Part shown: positions 46,109 to 57,965 of the stretch, piece by piece
How positions within the stretch are numbered: the stretch's first letter is position 1
Layout: each line of letters opens with the position of its first letter
NCBI GenBank assembly: GCA_014526335.1
Contig: JACTAT010000340.1
Span: forward strand, 612,346 to 676,345
Reading direction: 5' to 3'
Source: Chrysaora quinquecirrha
Lineage: Eukaryota; Cnidaria; Scyphozoa; Semaeostomeae; Pelagiidae
Length of the DNA: 64,000 nt
Made by a program: the position numbers and the translations under genes
Notes under the pieces: model-generated
What the model was told of the DNA's origin: nothing
Database searches by the model: none
The model's input: the letters and a program-made list of their open reading frames with translations, nothing else

Positions 46109-46390
46109 TGACACCTGCCATGCAGGTGAATATTAGTACCAGTTTAGCCTTGGTAAGACAAGATACCATCCAGCTGCCTTTTAACATGCTGCCTTTTAAC
46201 TTGCAGCCTTCTGAACTTTCGCTAGAGTCCGGGGAGGTTGTGGGATGCCATGGGAAGCTAACCTCCCCGGACTCTAGCGAAAGTTCAGAAGGCTGCAAGT
46301 TAAAAGGCAGCATGTTAAAAGGCAGCTGGATGGTATCTTGTCTTACCAAGGCTAAACTGGTACTAATATTCACCTGCATGGCAGGTGTCA
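46109..46390. repeat. Near-perfect 282-bp palindrome
   Basis: TGACACCTGCCATGCAGGTG at one end and its exact complement at the other. The arms agree over about 125 bp each, with a loop of 15-25 nt around the TGTGGGATGCCATGG segment. The same peptide is read from both strands. The near identity suggests youth or active correction. Confidence 0.95.
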
Positions 46391-46467
46391 AGGTAAAAAC
46401 TCACCCGCATTGCGGGTGTCAAGGTAAAATGCTTGCCCGCATCGCGGGCGTCAAGTTAAAAAGCTAG
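46370..46467 (+). repeat. Hairpin triplet ending in CTAG (third copy)
   Basis: CACCTGCATGGCAGGTG, CACCCGCATTGCGGGTG and GCCCGCATCGCGGGC, then AAGTTAAAAAG and CTAG at 46464-46467. The first hairpin is the right end of the palindrome. Confidence 0.65.
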
Positions 46468-46674
46468 TCTACTTGTAATAGTAAACACATTGGATAATTG
46501 ATAAAAGGGTATTGCTCTAAGGTGCCAAGTAAACGTGCCCCCCCCCATTCATTAATTTTGAGTTCTTTCGCCCACCCCACATACCTTATTAGAACCCCCT
46601 GTTTATTAAATTTTCGAAAATTTCCCAGCCCCCCATTTATTTAGCACCTTAGAGTAAACTGTGGACAAAAAAGA

Positions 46675-46740
46675 ATGTTATTGTCATCATCATCACAATC
46701 ATCACTATGGTCATCATCATTATCATCATCATCACCATAT
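46675..46740. repeat. ATC microsatellite
   Basis: Short imperfect (ATC)n, with the same flanks as at 42380. Confidence 0.85.
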
Positions 46741-47049
46741 CATTGTGAGCAAGTGAACATGGAGATGATGGATATCTTTGACTGTCTTCCATCTACTTGA
46801 ACTATAATGTAACAAAATGTTTATATGACCTGTCTGCACTTGAAATTCTATTACATGCAAAATTACTGCTTGGTAAGTTAAAAAATCCTCCCACATCCCA
46901 CAGAAAACTCCAAAACTTCAATTTCAAATTTCCTACATCAACAACAAATAGTCTATCTCACTAAATGTCAACTTTTTTGTGTCAAACTCTGACTTTTTAA
47001 AAGAACCCAATCAAATCTTAGGCCTTTGAGTTTTTCTAATCTTTAGTAT

Positions 47050-47560
47050 TTGTTCTTGATCCCAGTCAAGGGTCCCTTTTCCTAGTGCCAGTCTCAGTTC
47101 TGTTCCTCTGTTTTAGTGCAAGGTCGTTAGTCCACAATAATGTTCCTAAGTTTCAAATTAGTCAGTGTACAGCCATTGTCTTTCTCTATAGTCTGTCCCT
47201 TAGTTCTGACATAATCAGTCGTCTTCAGTTCCATTCCTTGGTCTTGTTCCTCAGTCTTTTTATTGTTCATGCTCCTTAGTCCCAAAATTATTCATGGTCT
47301 CCAGTCCCGTTCCTTTGTCCCGTTTGTCAGTCTTATTATTGCTCATGTTCCTTAGTCCTGTCACGGTCTTCAGTCCGGTCACGGTCTTCAGTCTCGTTCC
47401 TTGGTCCGGTTCCCCAGTCATGTTATTTTTTATGTTCCTTAGTCCGGAAATTATTCGTGGTCTTCAGTCCTGTACTATGGTCCTGTTCCTCAGTCTTGTT
47501 ATTGTTCATTCTCTGCAGTTCTGTTCCTCATCGTTTTCCTTAGCCAAGTTCGTTAGTCTA
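47050..47560 (+). repeat. ~78-bp degenerate repeat (CTTAGTCCTG family)
   Basis: Units like 'ttcctcagtcttgttattg', 'ttcatgttccttagtcc' and 'cggtcttcagtcccg'. The 115-codon frame here is a repeat reading. Confidence 0.85.
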
Positions 47561-48160
47561 GTTTTTATGTTGCGAAGAAAATTTTACCTTTCTAGCTGTC
47601 CTTGCTTACTTCCCGTTGAAAGGATTCCCCAAAGATCATGATAGAAAACGCAGCAATATAATGTATTGAACGTATTCTCCGTCTGATCGTGGAGAACTCG
47701 GGTTTACTGTAGGATCCTGCTTCTTGGTCTTGTTGTAGTTTTTCTTGCTCAGCCCTTTATAGTCAGATACTGCTATCAAGGCAGCTTGAAATTCGCGATC
47801 ACATTGGAAAGGGTTTTGTTGGCTTTCAAATACAATCTTCAAAAACCCTTTTGAAAGGGTTTTTGCTTGTTTTCTTTGAATGAAATGCACTTGTGAATAA
47901 GCTTTTGAAATGTGGTAATGGCATTTTGTTTCCATTGAAAGGGTTAAAACCATTTGCACAACGCGATTCAAATCGGTTGACTGAATCTTCATGTAAACAT
48001 GAACTTGGTCTGAGGAACTTTGATTGAAAAATATCAATACCAAAGGAATTTTAAATAATTCCGAAGCAAGATTTAGTGATCAAGACGTCTTCTTGTGCTC
48101 CAAAAAGCATTTCCACCACGGAAACAACTGGAAGAAAAAATGCTGATGGAAAACGATTCT

Positions 48161-48236
48161 CTCCTGAGTGGAATCGAACTCCTGCCTCCGACAACCTGCA
48201 TCACGAAACAGGAGCCCTTACCAACAGAGCTATTTT
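48161..48236 (-). other. tRNA-like module (type 3)
   Basis: Minus-strand AATAGCTCTGTTGGTAAGGG (A box) and CAGGAGTTCGATTCCACTC (B box and T arm). It differs from types 1 and 2. It recurs at 55900-55979. Confidence 0.6.
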
Positions 48237-49049
48237 TACGAGTTTCAGATTTCGATTATCCCTTTAGGAAAACAATCGGTTGATTGTTCAAACAGGCACC
48301 AATGACGCACATCAAAGACTGTTTACCCCCAATTACCCCAGAAACACCAGCAGTTGGGGAAAAGCGAATGGCGATGACACGCCTACCCCGCGGTCGGCAG
48401 TGCAAGGCGCAGGTCGGAAAAGCGAACCTCGCGCAACTTCGGAGGAATGAAGGTTACAAAATCGGTTTCCATGGAAATTACCATTTTAATATAGAGAGAC
48501 TAGCTTGGCCGCGCGCGAGGTGGCCATCGCTAACTCCTGCGGAGGGCTTCTCGCCGCTTCGCGGCTCGCGGGCGACGTGGTGGCACATGCACCTGAGTGG
48601 TCTGAACCTCTCGGTGGCACGTGCACCGCACGTGCTCTCACTACTTCTCAACTTGTTGGGAAGCTCATCTGTGCACAAAGCAATCGGCTCTGCAAGAAAT
48701 AAGGTGACTGACGTCATACATACGTGGGATTTTAGTTGCGATGATCGTTGCAAGAAAAAAGTATCACGTGAGCACCCGACCTTAATGGGAATTTCATACG
48801 GGAAAAGTAGGAATCTAGAAAGAGGTCACATACCAGGAGAATTTTCGCTGGAAACATTATTGTTGGGGTAAAAAGGATCATTTGACCATCGCACCTGAGT
48901 GGAAATCTCATAAGGAGAAAATAAGAATCTAGAACACCAGGGGGATTGAAAATGGTAACCTCTTACTTGAGGATGCACAGGATCACGTGAAATGTGGATG
49001 ACTTGGGATTTTAGGACAAAAGAAATATCGCAAACATCGTTACTAAGGG

Positions 49050-50275
49050 TTATATTTGTTCAGTTGCTTATTTGCCTCGTTACTGCTGTGCTTGGTTGCT
49101 TGATTCCAAATTGCTCGATTTCCCAGTAGCCCAGTCGGTCGGTTGCCAAATGGCCCCATTGCTTTGGTTGTCCAGTTGCTCAGCTGCCCATTTGCCAAGT
49201 TGTTTATTTTCCCATTTCTCGGTTGCCCTGTTGCTCCGTTGCTTGGTTTCCCAGTTGCCAAATTGTCAAGGTTCTCAGTTGCTCACTTGCTCCATAGCCT
49301 GGTTGCCCTGTTGCTGATTTGCTCAGTTGCCAGTTGCTCGGTTGCCTGTTGCTGATTTGCTCAGTTACCAGTTGCTCGGTTGCCTGTTGCAGTGTTGCTT
49401 GGCTGCCCAGCTGTGGTGTTTCGCAGTTGCCAAGTTTCTTGGTTTCTCAGTTGCCCAGTTGCTTAGTTGCTCACTTGGCCAATTGCTCAGTTGATTTGCT
49501 GCTCCGTTGCTTGGTTGCCCAGCTGCGTGGTTTGCCAGTTGCCACGTTGGTTTCTTGGTTACCAGTTGTTCCCCGTTAGCCAGGTGCTCGGCTTCCCAGT
49601 TGCCGATTTGCTCGGCTTACCAGTCCATCCGTTGTTCTAGCTGCACAGTTGCTCAGTTGCCCAGTTGCTCAGTTCCCAGTTGCTGATTTGCCCAATTGCT
49701 TGGTTGCCCTGTTGTTCCGTTGCTTGATTTCCCAGCTGCGCGGTTTTCCATTTGCCAAGTTGCTCAGTTGTCCAGTTACCCAGTTGCTCACTTGCCCAAT
49801 TGCTTGATTGTCTTGTGCTGATGTGCTTGGTTACTTGGTTCCCAGTTGCTCTGTTTCCAACTTACCCAGTTGCTCGGTTTCCTAGTTGCACTGTTCCTCG
49901 GCTCCCCAATTGCGCAGTTTCTTTTGTTGGCTAGTTGCTGAGTTGCAGAGTTTCTCAGCTGCCCAGCTGCATGGTTTCCTAGTTTCCTAGTTGCTTGGTT
50001 GCTCAGTTGCCCTGTTCAATTGCCCATTTGCTCAGTTGCCGAGACGCCCGATTGCGCTGTTGCTCGGTGGTTTGGTTACCAAGTTGTGTAGTTGCACGGT
50101 AGCCCAGTTGCTGGGTTGCCTATTTGCTCTGTTGCCCCGTTGTGTATTTGCTCGGTTGCCCGGTTGCTTGGTTGCTGAGCTGCAGAGCTGCTCGGTTGCC
50201 CAGTTTTCCAGTTGTTCGGTTGCCGAGTTGCCCAGTTGCTGAGTTGTCCAGCTGCCCAGTTGTTTGGTTGACGCT
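49050..50275 (+). repeat. 8-bp satellite GTTGCYCA, copy 1
   Basis: CAGTTGCC, CAGTTGCT and variants run for 1.2 kb. All frames give Cys/Leu/Ala/Pro/Val-rich translations, and long ORFs are artefacts. Confidence 0.93.
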
Positions 50276-50309
50276 GGTTTGCATGCACGTCTTCACAAGT
50301 GTTTTATCT

Positions 50310-50900
50310 GATTTACCCCCTTAATACAATGCCTTAATATCATTGAACCCCCTGAATAGAAGTCAAAGAACAAAACTTAAGGGTGTTGCTAAATTTTTAC
50401 ACGCTATAAGTGTGATGCATTCCCATAGTACAACGTTTTAATAGCACTGTACCCCTTAATGGCAGTTAAAGAATAAATCAAGTCGGTATTGCTAAGGCTT
50501 TGCCATGCTGTACTACCTCAATGTACCATGTCTTAATGCTATGGTACCTCTTCAACTCAAATCAAAGGAAAGAACGAACAGGTGTTTCAATGTTATCTAT
50601 CTGATGTACCCCCTTAATAAAATTGCTTAATTTCATTGTATCCCCTAAATTCAAGCCAAGGGGTTGCGCCCCCTTAATACAATTCCTAAATACCCGTGGA
50701 TTCGCTTAATATTACGTCATTTTCCCAATACTTCAATTCCCTAATTCATCTGATCTACCCGATTAATATATTTCATTACTACCATTGTACCCCCTTAATT
50801 CAAGCCAAGAGATGATGTCCCCTTAATATAATTCCTAAACACTCTTCGATTCCTCCAATATAACGTTATGTTCCCGATTCCTCGATTCCCTAATTCCCCG
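50310..50900 (+). repeat. CCCCCTTAATACAAT tandem segment, copy 1
   Basis: Irregular ~100-bp units with CCCTTAATATAATTCCTAA and TTCGATTCCCTAATTC. It always follows the 8-bp satellite in these elements. Confidence 0.75.
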
Positions 50901-51882
50901 TTCCTACTTTTATTGACTGAGAACCATTTAGGGTTGTTAACGTGAAATTGCTGGAAGGAAATGGTCGAATGAATTGAAACGTCGCAACAGTTGCAATTTA
51001 ACAAAAAATAAATGCATACACTCTATCATTCACACAATTTGAAATGGAATTTCATTCGATAAATTTGATAAGGCATATCATAAATTAATAAGACAAAAAT
51101 TCACACTGAACTTGAAAAAGATGACAGTTTACTCAAGTCAACTGAAATGACGCAACAAAATCACGTAAACAAACAGTTTACTCCAGTCAATGATGACGCA
51201 ACCAGATCACGTAAACAAACCCCAAACAAACATCGACAGAGCCGAGAGTATTCTGAAATGAATTCTTAATCCTCTTCTTACGTTCACTGTTTTGTTGCGA
51301 TTGTGAAAAGAAACAAATATAAAAGAAATGAACAATTGATAAACGCCTTCGTCGTTTTCCAACAGCTCTCGAACTATTAAGAAGTGTACTCCTTGTTTCT
51401 TGTGGATGCACGGATGGATGTGCCACGAAACACGGCGATCGTTCTAGACGCTTCGAAACCCCGTGACGCAGCACCAAATGGATTTTACCCCGTGACTGGA
51501 AGTACCCATAGATTGGTTGCGCGAACGAGGTCGATTGTTCCCAGAGCGTGGCGAATTGCCAACGGGGAGCTCGCGGGGGTTCGTGCCTGAAATGTTTTCG
51601 AAGGGCGGGGGAATGCTGCCTAAGTGCACACAACGTACGCCCTTTTGTTTTCTTTTGTTTTCCTTTGTTTTTTTCGCACGACATTCGACCAATATCGAGA
51701 AGAATAATCGGTATTTCCCAGGCAGCATGCCCCGAGCGAGGCGATGATGACAAGGTAGCACGTCAGTGGCTTGACCACGCACGGCAGTTGGCAAACCGGG
51801 GAGCGGCCGAACTTCGGATCGAACTCTTACAAGGAAACACCATCGCCAAGACCACCGCCTCCTTAGCGTATTAGTATAGAGA

Positions 51883-54217
51883 CTAGCCCATGCCCGTCTC
51901 TGACCACCGCCTCGCAAGGACCTCTGCCTCAAAGACCTCCGCCTTTCAAGGACTGTGTATTCAAGTTTTGGAGAAAAGTCATTCCATGTTCCTTTTCCAT
52001 ACTCCTGTCCCTTTATCTTTTTTCTGGTGTTGAGTCTTTTTCCTTGAGCCTAGCTTAGGGTCATGTTTCCTGGTGCTACTCAAGGTCCTGTTCCTTTCCA
52101 AGGTTGTTAGTCCATCATGATGTTCTTAAGTTTCAAATTAGTGAGTGTACAGCAGACCTTTTTCTCGATAGTGTGTTCCGTAGTCCTGACATTATTCAGG
52201 GCTTTCAGTTTGTCAGTCTTATTATTGCTCATGTTCCTTAGTCCTGAAATTGTTCATGGTCTTCAGTCCCGTTCCTTGGTCCTGTTCCTCTGTCCTGAAA
52301 TTGTCTTCAGTTCCATTCCTTGGTCTTGTTCCTCAGTCTTGTTATTGTTCATGCTCCTTAGTCCTGAAATTATTCATGGTCTTCAGTCCCGTTTCTTGGT
52401 CCTGTTTGTCAGTGTTATTATTGCTCATGTTCCTTAATCCCGAAATTTTTCATGGTCTTCAGTCCCATTTGTTGGTCCTGTTCGTTAGTCCTGAAATGAT
52501 CTTCAGTTCCATTCCATGGTCTTGTTCCTCAGTCTTCTTATTGTTCATGTTCCTTATTCTTCCTTAATCCTGTTGCTCAATGCTGTTATTGTTCATATGC
52601 CTTAGTCCTGAAATTAGTCATAGTCTGCAGTCCTGTTCCTTTGTCCTGTTCCTCTAATTTTGCTATTGTTCATGTTCTTCAGTCCTGAAATTATTCCCTG
52701 TATTCAGTCCTGTTCCTTGGTTCTATTCCTCAGCTTTGTTGCTCCTTAGTCCTGAAATTAGTGATGGTCTTTAGTCCTGTTTCTGTGTCCATGTTATTGT
52801 TCATGTTCTTTAGTCCTGAAATTATTCATGCTCTGAAATCCCGTTTATGAGTTCTGCTCCTCAGTCATGTAATTTTTCAGATCTTCCTGTTCCTTGGTTC
52901 TATTCCTCAGCTTTGTTGCTCCTTAGTCCTGAAATTAGTGATGGTCTTTAGTCCTGTTTCTGTGTCCATGTTATTGTTCATGTTCTTTAGTCCTCAAATT
53001 ATTCATGCTCTGAAATCCCGTTTATGAGTTCTGCTCCTCAGTCATGTAATTTTTCAGATCTTGAGCCCTGTTCCTTGGTCTCATTTCTCAGTCATCTTAT
53101 TGTTGAGAATGAGATCTTCAGTCCCATTCCTAGCTCCTGTTCCTCAGTCTTGTTATTGTGCATGTTCCTTAGCCCTGAAATTATTCATGGTCTTTAGTCC
53201 TGTTGCTTGGTTCTGTTCCTCAGTCTTGTTATTGTTCATGTTCCTTAGTCCTTAGTCCTTAGTCCCGTTCCTTGGTCCTGTTCCTCAAGCTTGTTATTGT
53301 TTATGTTCTGCAGTGATTTACTTCGGTGTCTTCTTTAGCCGAGTTCGTTGGTGCAGTTTCTTTTGTTGCGAAGAAAATATAGCTTCCTGGCCGTCCGTCC
53401 TTGTTTCCTTCCCCTTGAATAGATCCATGATAGCGAAGAAGTACGGAGAATACGTTCAATCGTTTTATTGCGACATACTTCTTCGCGGTCTGATCGTGGA
53501 GATTTGAAGTCAGGAACTCGGGTTAACTGCAGGATGCTCTTTCTCAGTCTTTTGGTAGTTAAACTTCCTAAGTCCTGTTTCATACTTCATACTGCATAGT
53601 CAGATACTGCTATCGCAAGCCAGCTTAGACTTCGTGGTTGCATTCGGAAAGGGTTTTTTTAGCTTTCAAATGCACTTTTCAATAAACTTTTGAGAACGGG
53701 TTTTGTTCGCCAGGAATTGAACACACCTCTCAATACCCTTTTGAAAATAGGTAATGGCCTTTCATTCTGGTTGAAAGGAAGAAAATCATTTGCACAAAGC
53801 GATTTAAAGCCGGTTCACTTACCATTCGTGTAAACATCCATTTCAGAAACCTTAGAGACCCGAAAAAACTTATTATTTTCCAGTGAATTACGTAAGTTTA
53901 AATGAAAATTAGTACATATATCCAGGGAGCTTAGTTACTGGTAGTCATTGTGAAATAAAGAAGACGTATATGGCATTGAAACTCTGTAGTCCATGTCTGG
54001 AGTTTAAACAAAAGAATTCAATGCCTTGTGACAAAAGAGGGGTTTTTCCCACTTACCCCAGCAGCAGATACAGATATGAGAAAAATGCAACGGTTGACAA
54101 AACTACCTCATGGGCACCAGATAGTGGTACAGGCTTGAGAAGCGTACCATGTAACATCTCGAAAAGTTTGCTGTCACAAAACAGTTACCATGACCACTAC
54201 GAAATTAGTAAATAAGA
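51883..54217 (-). mobile_element. Helitron-like element, 2.3 kb
   Basis: CTAGCCCATGCCCGTCTC starts at 51883 and the minus-strand 5' end TCTTATTTACTAATTTCG lies at 54217. The interior is mostly the ~78-bp repeat (52110-53310). No ORF is supported. Confidence 0.65.
52110..53310 (+). repeat. ~78-bp degenerate repeat, longest block
   Basis: About 15 units. A segment with 'gttcctcagctttgttgctcc' is duplicated as a ~170-bp higher-order repeat (52720-52890 against 52890-53060). Confidence 0.87.
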
Positions 54218-54359
54218 TTAGCTCTTGCCCGTCTAAGTGCACCGCCTCACAAGGACTCCGCCTCAAGAACCACCGTCTAAAGAACCTCCGCCTCAAAGAT
54301 CTCCACCTCAAGGACCTCTGCCTCTCCACTTATCTCCTAGTTTCTAATCTCTAGTATTT

Positions 54360-55300
54360 ATCCTTGATCCCAGTCCAGGATCCCTTTTCCTAGTGCCAAT
54401 CTCAGTTCTGTTCCTCTGTTTTAGTGTAGTGCAAGGTCCTTAGTCCACAATAATGTTCCTAAGTTGCAAATTAGTCAGTGTACAGCAGTTGTCTTTCTCT
54501 ATAGTCTGTTCCTTAGGCCTTGACATAATCAATTGTCTTCAGTCCCACTCCTTGGTCCTGTTCCTCAATCTTTTTATTGTTCAGATCTTCGATCCCGTTC
54601 CTTGGTCCTGTGCCATAGTCTTGTTATTGTTCATGTTTCTTAATCCCGAAATGATTCATAGTCTTCAGTCCCTTTCCTTTATCTTGTTCCTTAGTCCTGA
54701 AATTTTCTCATGGTCTTCACTCCATTTCCTTAGTCTAGTTCGTAAACGTTGTTATTTATTATTTTCTTACATTAATTAGTCCTGAAATCAATCACGGTCT
54801 TCAGTCCAATTCCTTAGTCCTGTTCCTCAGTTCGTAAATTACTCATGGTCTTCAGTCCTGTTCCTTATTCCTGTTTCTCAGTCCTGAAACTATTCATGGT
54901 CTTCAGTCCTGTTTCTTTATCCTGTTCCTTACGGCTGAAATGGTCTTCAGTTCCATTCCTTGGTCTTGTTCCTCAGTCCTGTTATTGTTCATGTTCCTTA
55001 GTCCTGAAATTACTCTTGGTCTTCAGTCCCGTTTCTTGGTCCTGTTTGTCAGTCTTATTATTGCTCATGTTCCTTAGTCCAGAAATTGTTCATGGTCTTC
55101 AGTCCCGTCCTTTATCCTGTTCCCTAGTCCTGAAATGGTCTTCAGTTCCATTCCTTCGTCTTGTTCCTCAGTCTTGGTATTGTTCATGTTCCTTAGTCCT
55201 GAAATTATTCATGGTCTTCAGTGCCGAACTATGGTCCTGTTCCTCAGTCTTGTTATTGTTCATTCTCTGCAGTTCTGTTCCTCGTCGTTTTCGTTAGCCA
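54360..55300 (+). repeat. ~78-bp degenerate repeat
   Basis: About 12 units of the CTTAGTCCTG family. The 150-codon frame at 54845 is a repeat reading. Confidence 0.86.
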
Positions 55301-55899
55301 ATTTCGTTGGTCAAGTATTTATGTTGCGAAGAAAATTTTACCTTTCTAGCTGTCCTTGGCTTGTTTCCTTCCCGTTAAAAGGATCCCCAAAAGATCATGA
55401 TAGAAAACTTTGGAAAATAGTAGGTTGAACGCATTCTCCGTTTGATCGTGGAGAACTCCGGTTTACTGTAGGATCCTCTTTCTTGGTCTTGTGGTAGTTA
55501 ATCTTGCTCAGTCCTGTATAGTCAGATACTGCTATCAAGGCAGTTGAGCTTCCTGACGGCATTTAGAAAGGGTTTTGCTGGCTTTCAAAGGCACTCTTTT
55601 GAAAGGGTTTTTGTTTGTTTTCTTTGAATGAAATGCACTTCTGAATAAGCTTTTCAAATCTCTGGTAATGGCATTTTGTTTCCATTGAAAGGGTTGAAAG
55701 CATTTCCAAAACGCAATTCAAGCCGGTTGACTGAATATTCAGGTAAACATGGACTTTGTTTGAGGATCTTTGATTGAAAAATATTAATACCAAACGAATT
55801 TTAAAATTATTCCGAAGCAAGTTTTAGTGATCGAGATGTCTCCCGGTCCTCCGGAAAGCATTTTCAACAGGAAAATCACAGAAATAAAAAATTCTGATC

Positions 55900-55979
55900 C
55901 TCTCGTGAAGGGAATCGATCTCCTGCCTCCCACAACCTGCATCAGGAAACAGGAGCCCTTACCAACAGAGCTATTTTCA
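55900..55979 (-). other. tRNA-like module (type 3)
   Basis: Minus-strand AATAGCTCTGTTGGTAAGGG with a degraded B box (GGAGATCGATTCCC). It is the same module as at 48161. Confidence 0.55.
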
Positions 55980-56252
55980 CGGGTTTCAGAATTCGATAAT
56001 CCCTTTAGGAAAACAATCGGGCGATTGTTCAAACGGGCACCAATGACGCACTTCAAAGAGAGGTTAGCCCCAATTACCCCAGAAGCGAGAGAAGTTTGCA
56101 AAAAACGAAAGGGTGATGACACGCCTACCCCACGGTCGGCCGGGCGGCGAAAAGGTCAGAAAAGCGTACCACCTAGGACCTCGGCAGAGCGACTCTTACA
56201 AAATCGGTTTCCATGGAAATTACCACTTTAGTATAAGAGACTAGCTCGGCCG

Positions 56253-56269
56253 CTCGCGCTACGTGCGAG
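56253..56269 (-). other. Helitron-type 3' hairpin
   Basis: CTCGCGCTACGTGCGAG: a 7-bp stem with one G-T wobble and a TAC loop, 8 nt from the terminal CTAG. Confidence 0.75.
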
Positions 56270-56999
56270 GCGGCAATCGTTAGCTCTTGCGGAGGGCTTC
56301 TCGCCGCTCTGCGGCTCGCGGGCGACGCTTCGCATCGCTCTGCTCGGCTCTGGGTAAACTCTCGGTGGCACGTGCTCCGCACGTGCTCTAACTACTTCAA
56401 AACTCGTTGGGAAGCTCATCTGTGCACATTGCAGTTTGCTATGTAAGAAATAAGGTGACAGACGTTATACACACGAGGGGTGGTAATTGCGATCCTTGTT
56501 GGTAAGAGTAAAAACGATCACGTGAACATTCGACTTGAATGGGAATCTAGTATGGACAGAAGAAAAATCCACATGGACGTCATGCACCTAAGGTACTTTA
56601 GTTGCGAATATCGCTGGAAAGGGTAGAAAAAACCACGTGACCATCCGACTGCAAGGGGATTTATATATGAGCAGAATAAAAGTCCACATGGAGGTCATGC
56701 ACCAAAGGGATTTTAGTTGCGAATATTGTTGCTAAGGGCAAAAATGATCACATCACAATCTGACTTGAATGGGAACCTCATGCATCCAGATTGGCGTCAT
56801 GCACCAAGGGATTTTAGTTGTCAGCAACTTTGGTAAGGGGAGAAAGGATCACGTGACCATCCTATAGGAATGGAAATCGCACATGAAACATTCCCTGAAA
56901 ATCACGTCATATGCCCAATCTAGGGACTGCTCGATTCCCGGTTGCCACTTTTAAGGTGTAGGAGTTTTCCAGGAAACCTTACTGTAGAAAATGTAATGA

Positions 57000-57965
57000 A
57001 TATTTTCAACAACAATCGACAATAGGAAATATATGGAAGAGATGTTAACTGAGTTTTTAAGACAATGACGACGCGAGCCATTAACGTGAAAATGCCTCAA
57101 AGACATGGCTCAGTAAATTTGAAAGACGCAATAGCTCAAGGTTAACGAAAATCACAGATTTCGTACCGAAAAACCTTAGTAAAAAGGAAATACAAGACAA
57201 ACTATTTTCCTGCGTATTTTTCCGGTGACGTAACTGATTAAAACTTGGTTTAAATTTTCATCAGGAATTGAAAATAAGAAATTCATCATTAATTTTTAGG
57301 ACAACAACGGCATGAGCCATTAGCGTGAAATTGCTTGAAAGACATGGTTGAGTAAATTAGAATGACGCAATAGGTCAAAGCAAACAAAAATTCAAAGATT
57401 TGTTACGAAAAAAACCAGGGTAAATGGGAAATAAAAAACAAAGTATTTTCCTGAGTAGTTTTTTCAGTGTGACCTAACAGATCAAAACTTCGTTTCCATG
57501 TTCAACAGGAATTGAAAATAAGAAATTCATCCAAGAAATGTTAATTAATTTTTAGGACAATAAGGGCATGAGCCATTAACGTGAAATTGCCACAAAGGCA
57601 TGGTTGAGTAAATTAGAGCAACGCAATAGGCCAAAGTAAACAAAAATCACAGATTTGTAACGGGAAAACCCTACTAAATAGTAAATGCAAAACAAACTAT
57701 TTTCCTGAGTAGTATTTTCGGTGACATAACAGATTAAAACTTGGTTTACATTTTCAACAGGAGTTGAAAATAAGAAATTCATCCAAGAAATGTTAACTAA
57801 TTTTTAGAACAACAAGGGCGCGACCCATTAACGTGAAATTGCCACAAAGACATGGTTGAGTAAATTAGAACCATGCAATAGGTCGAAGTAAATAAAAACT
57901 CACAGATTTGTTACGAGAAAACATTTGTAAATAGGAAATACAAAACAAACTATTTCCCTGAAACG
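57000..57965 (+). repeat. ~240-256-bp tandem repeat, four copies
   Basis: The marker 'gagccattaacgtgaaatt' recurs at about 57075, 57314, 57570 and 57822. The units include 'ggaattgaaaataagaaatt' and 'ttaatttttaggacaa'. The motif 'cgttaacgtgaaattgc' also occurs near 50940, 60740 and 63900. Confidence 0.85.

Larger units (their letters stand above)
47032..48499 (-). mobile_element. Helitron-like element, 3'-truncated
   Basis: The minus-strand 5' end TCTCTCTATATTAAAATGG is at 48499, directly beside the CTAG at 48500. It shares the GGTAATTTCCATGGAAACCG segment, tRNA-like module and ~78-bp repeats with 54218-56240, but its left end stops at about 47032 in family R, without CTAG. Confidence 0.65.
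48500..51882 (-). mobile_element. Helitron-like element, 3.4 kb, apparently complete
   Basis: CTAG lies at 48500 and the minus-strand 5' end TCTCTATACTAATACGC at 51882. From 3' to 5' it holds a GC-rich hairpin block (to about 48690), TGACGTCA-containing spacer, the GTTGCYCA satellite (49050-50275), CCTTAATA repeats (50310-50900), an A/T-rich part and a 5' block with GGCAGCATGC. The layout matches 58655-61288. The 188-codon minus frame at 51753-51187 is not recognised as a protein. Confidence 0.75.
54218..56240 (-). mobile_element. Helitron-like element, 2.0 kb
   Basis: The 3' end on the minus strand is CTAA (plus TTAG at 54218), still fitting CTRR. The 5' end is TCTCTTATACTAAAGTGG at 56240. 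It carries the ~78-bp repeat and a type 3 tRNA-like module, and is closely related to 47032-48499. Confidence 0.68.

Noticed and set aside
46098..46467. 97- and 119-codon frames on both strands
   Set aside because: They are mirror readings of the palindrome, not independent genes.
48284..48871. 195-codon frame
   Set aside because: It runs across the junction of two Helitron-like units (48499/48500) and is not kept in related copies.
47294..55428. Leu/Ser/Phe-rich frames (up to 150 codons) that resemble membrane proteins
   Set aside because: They come from the ~78-bp CTTAGTCCTG repeat. The same pattern appears in several frames.
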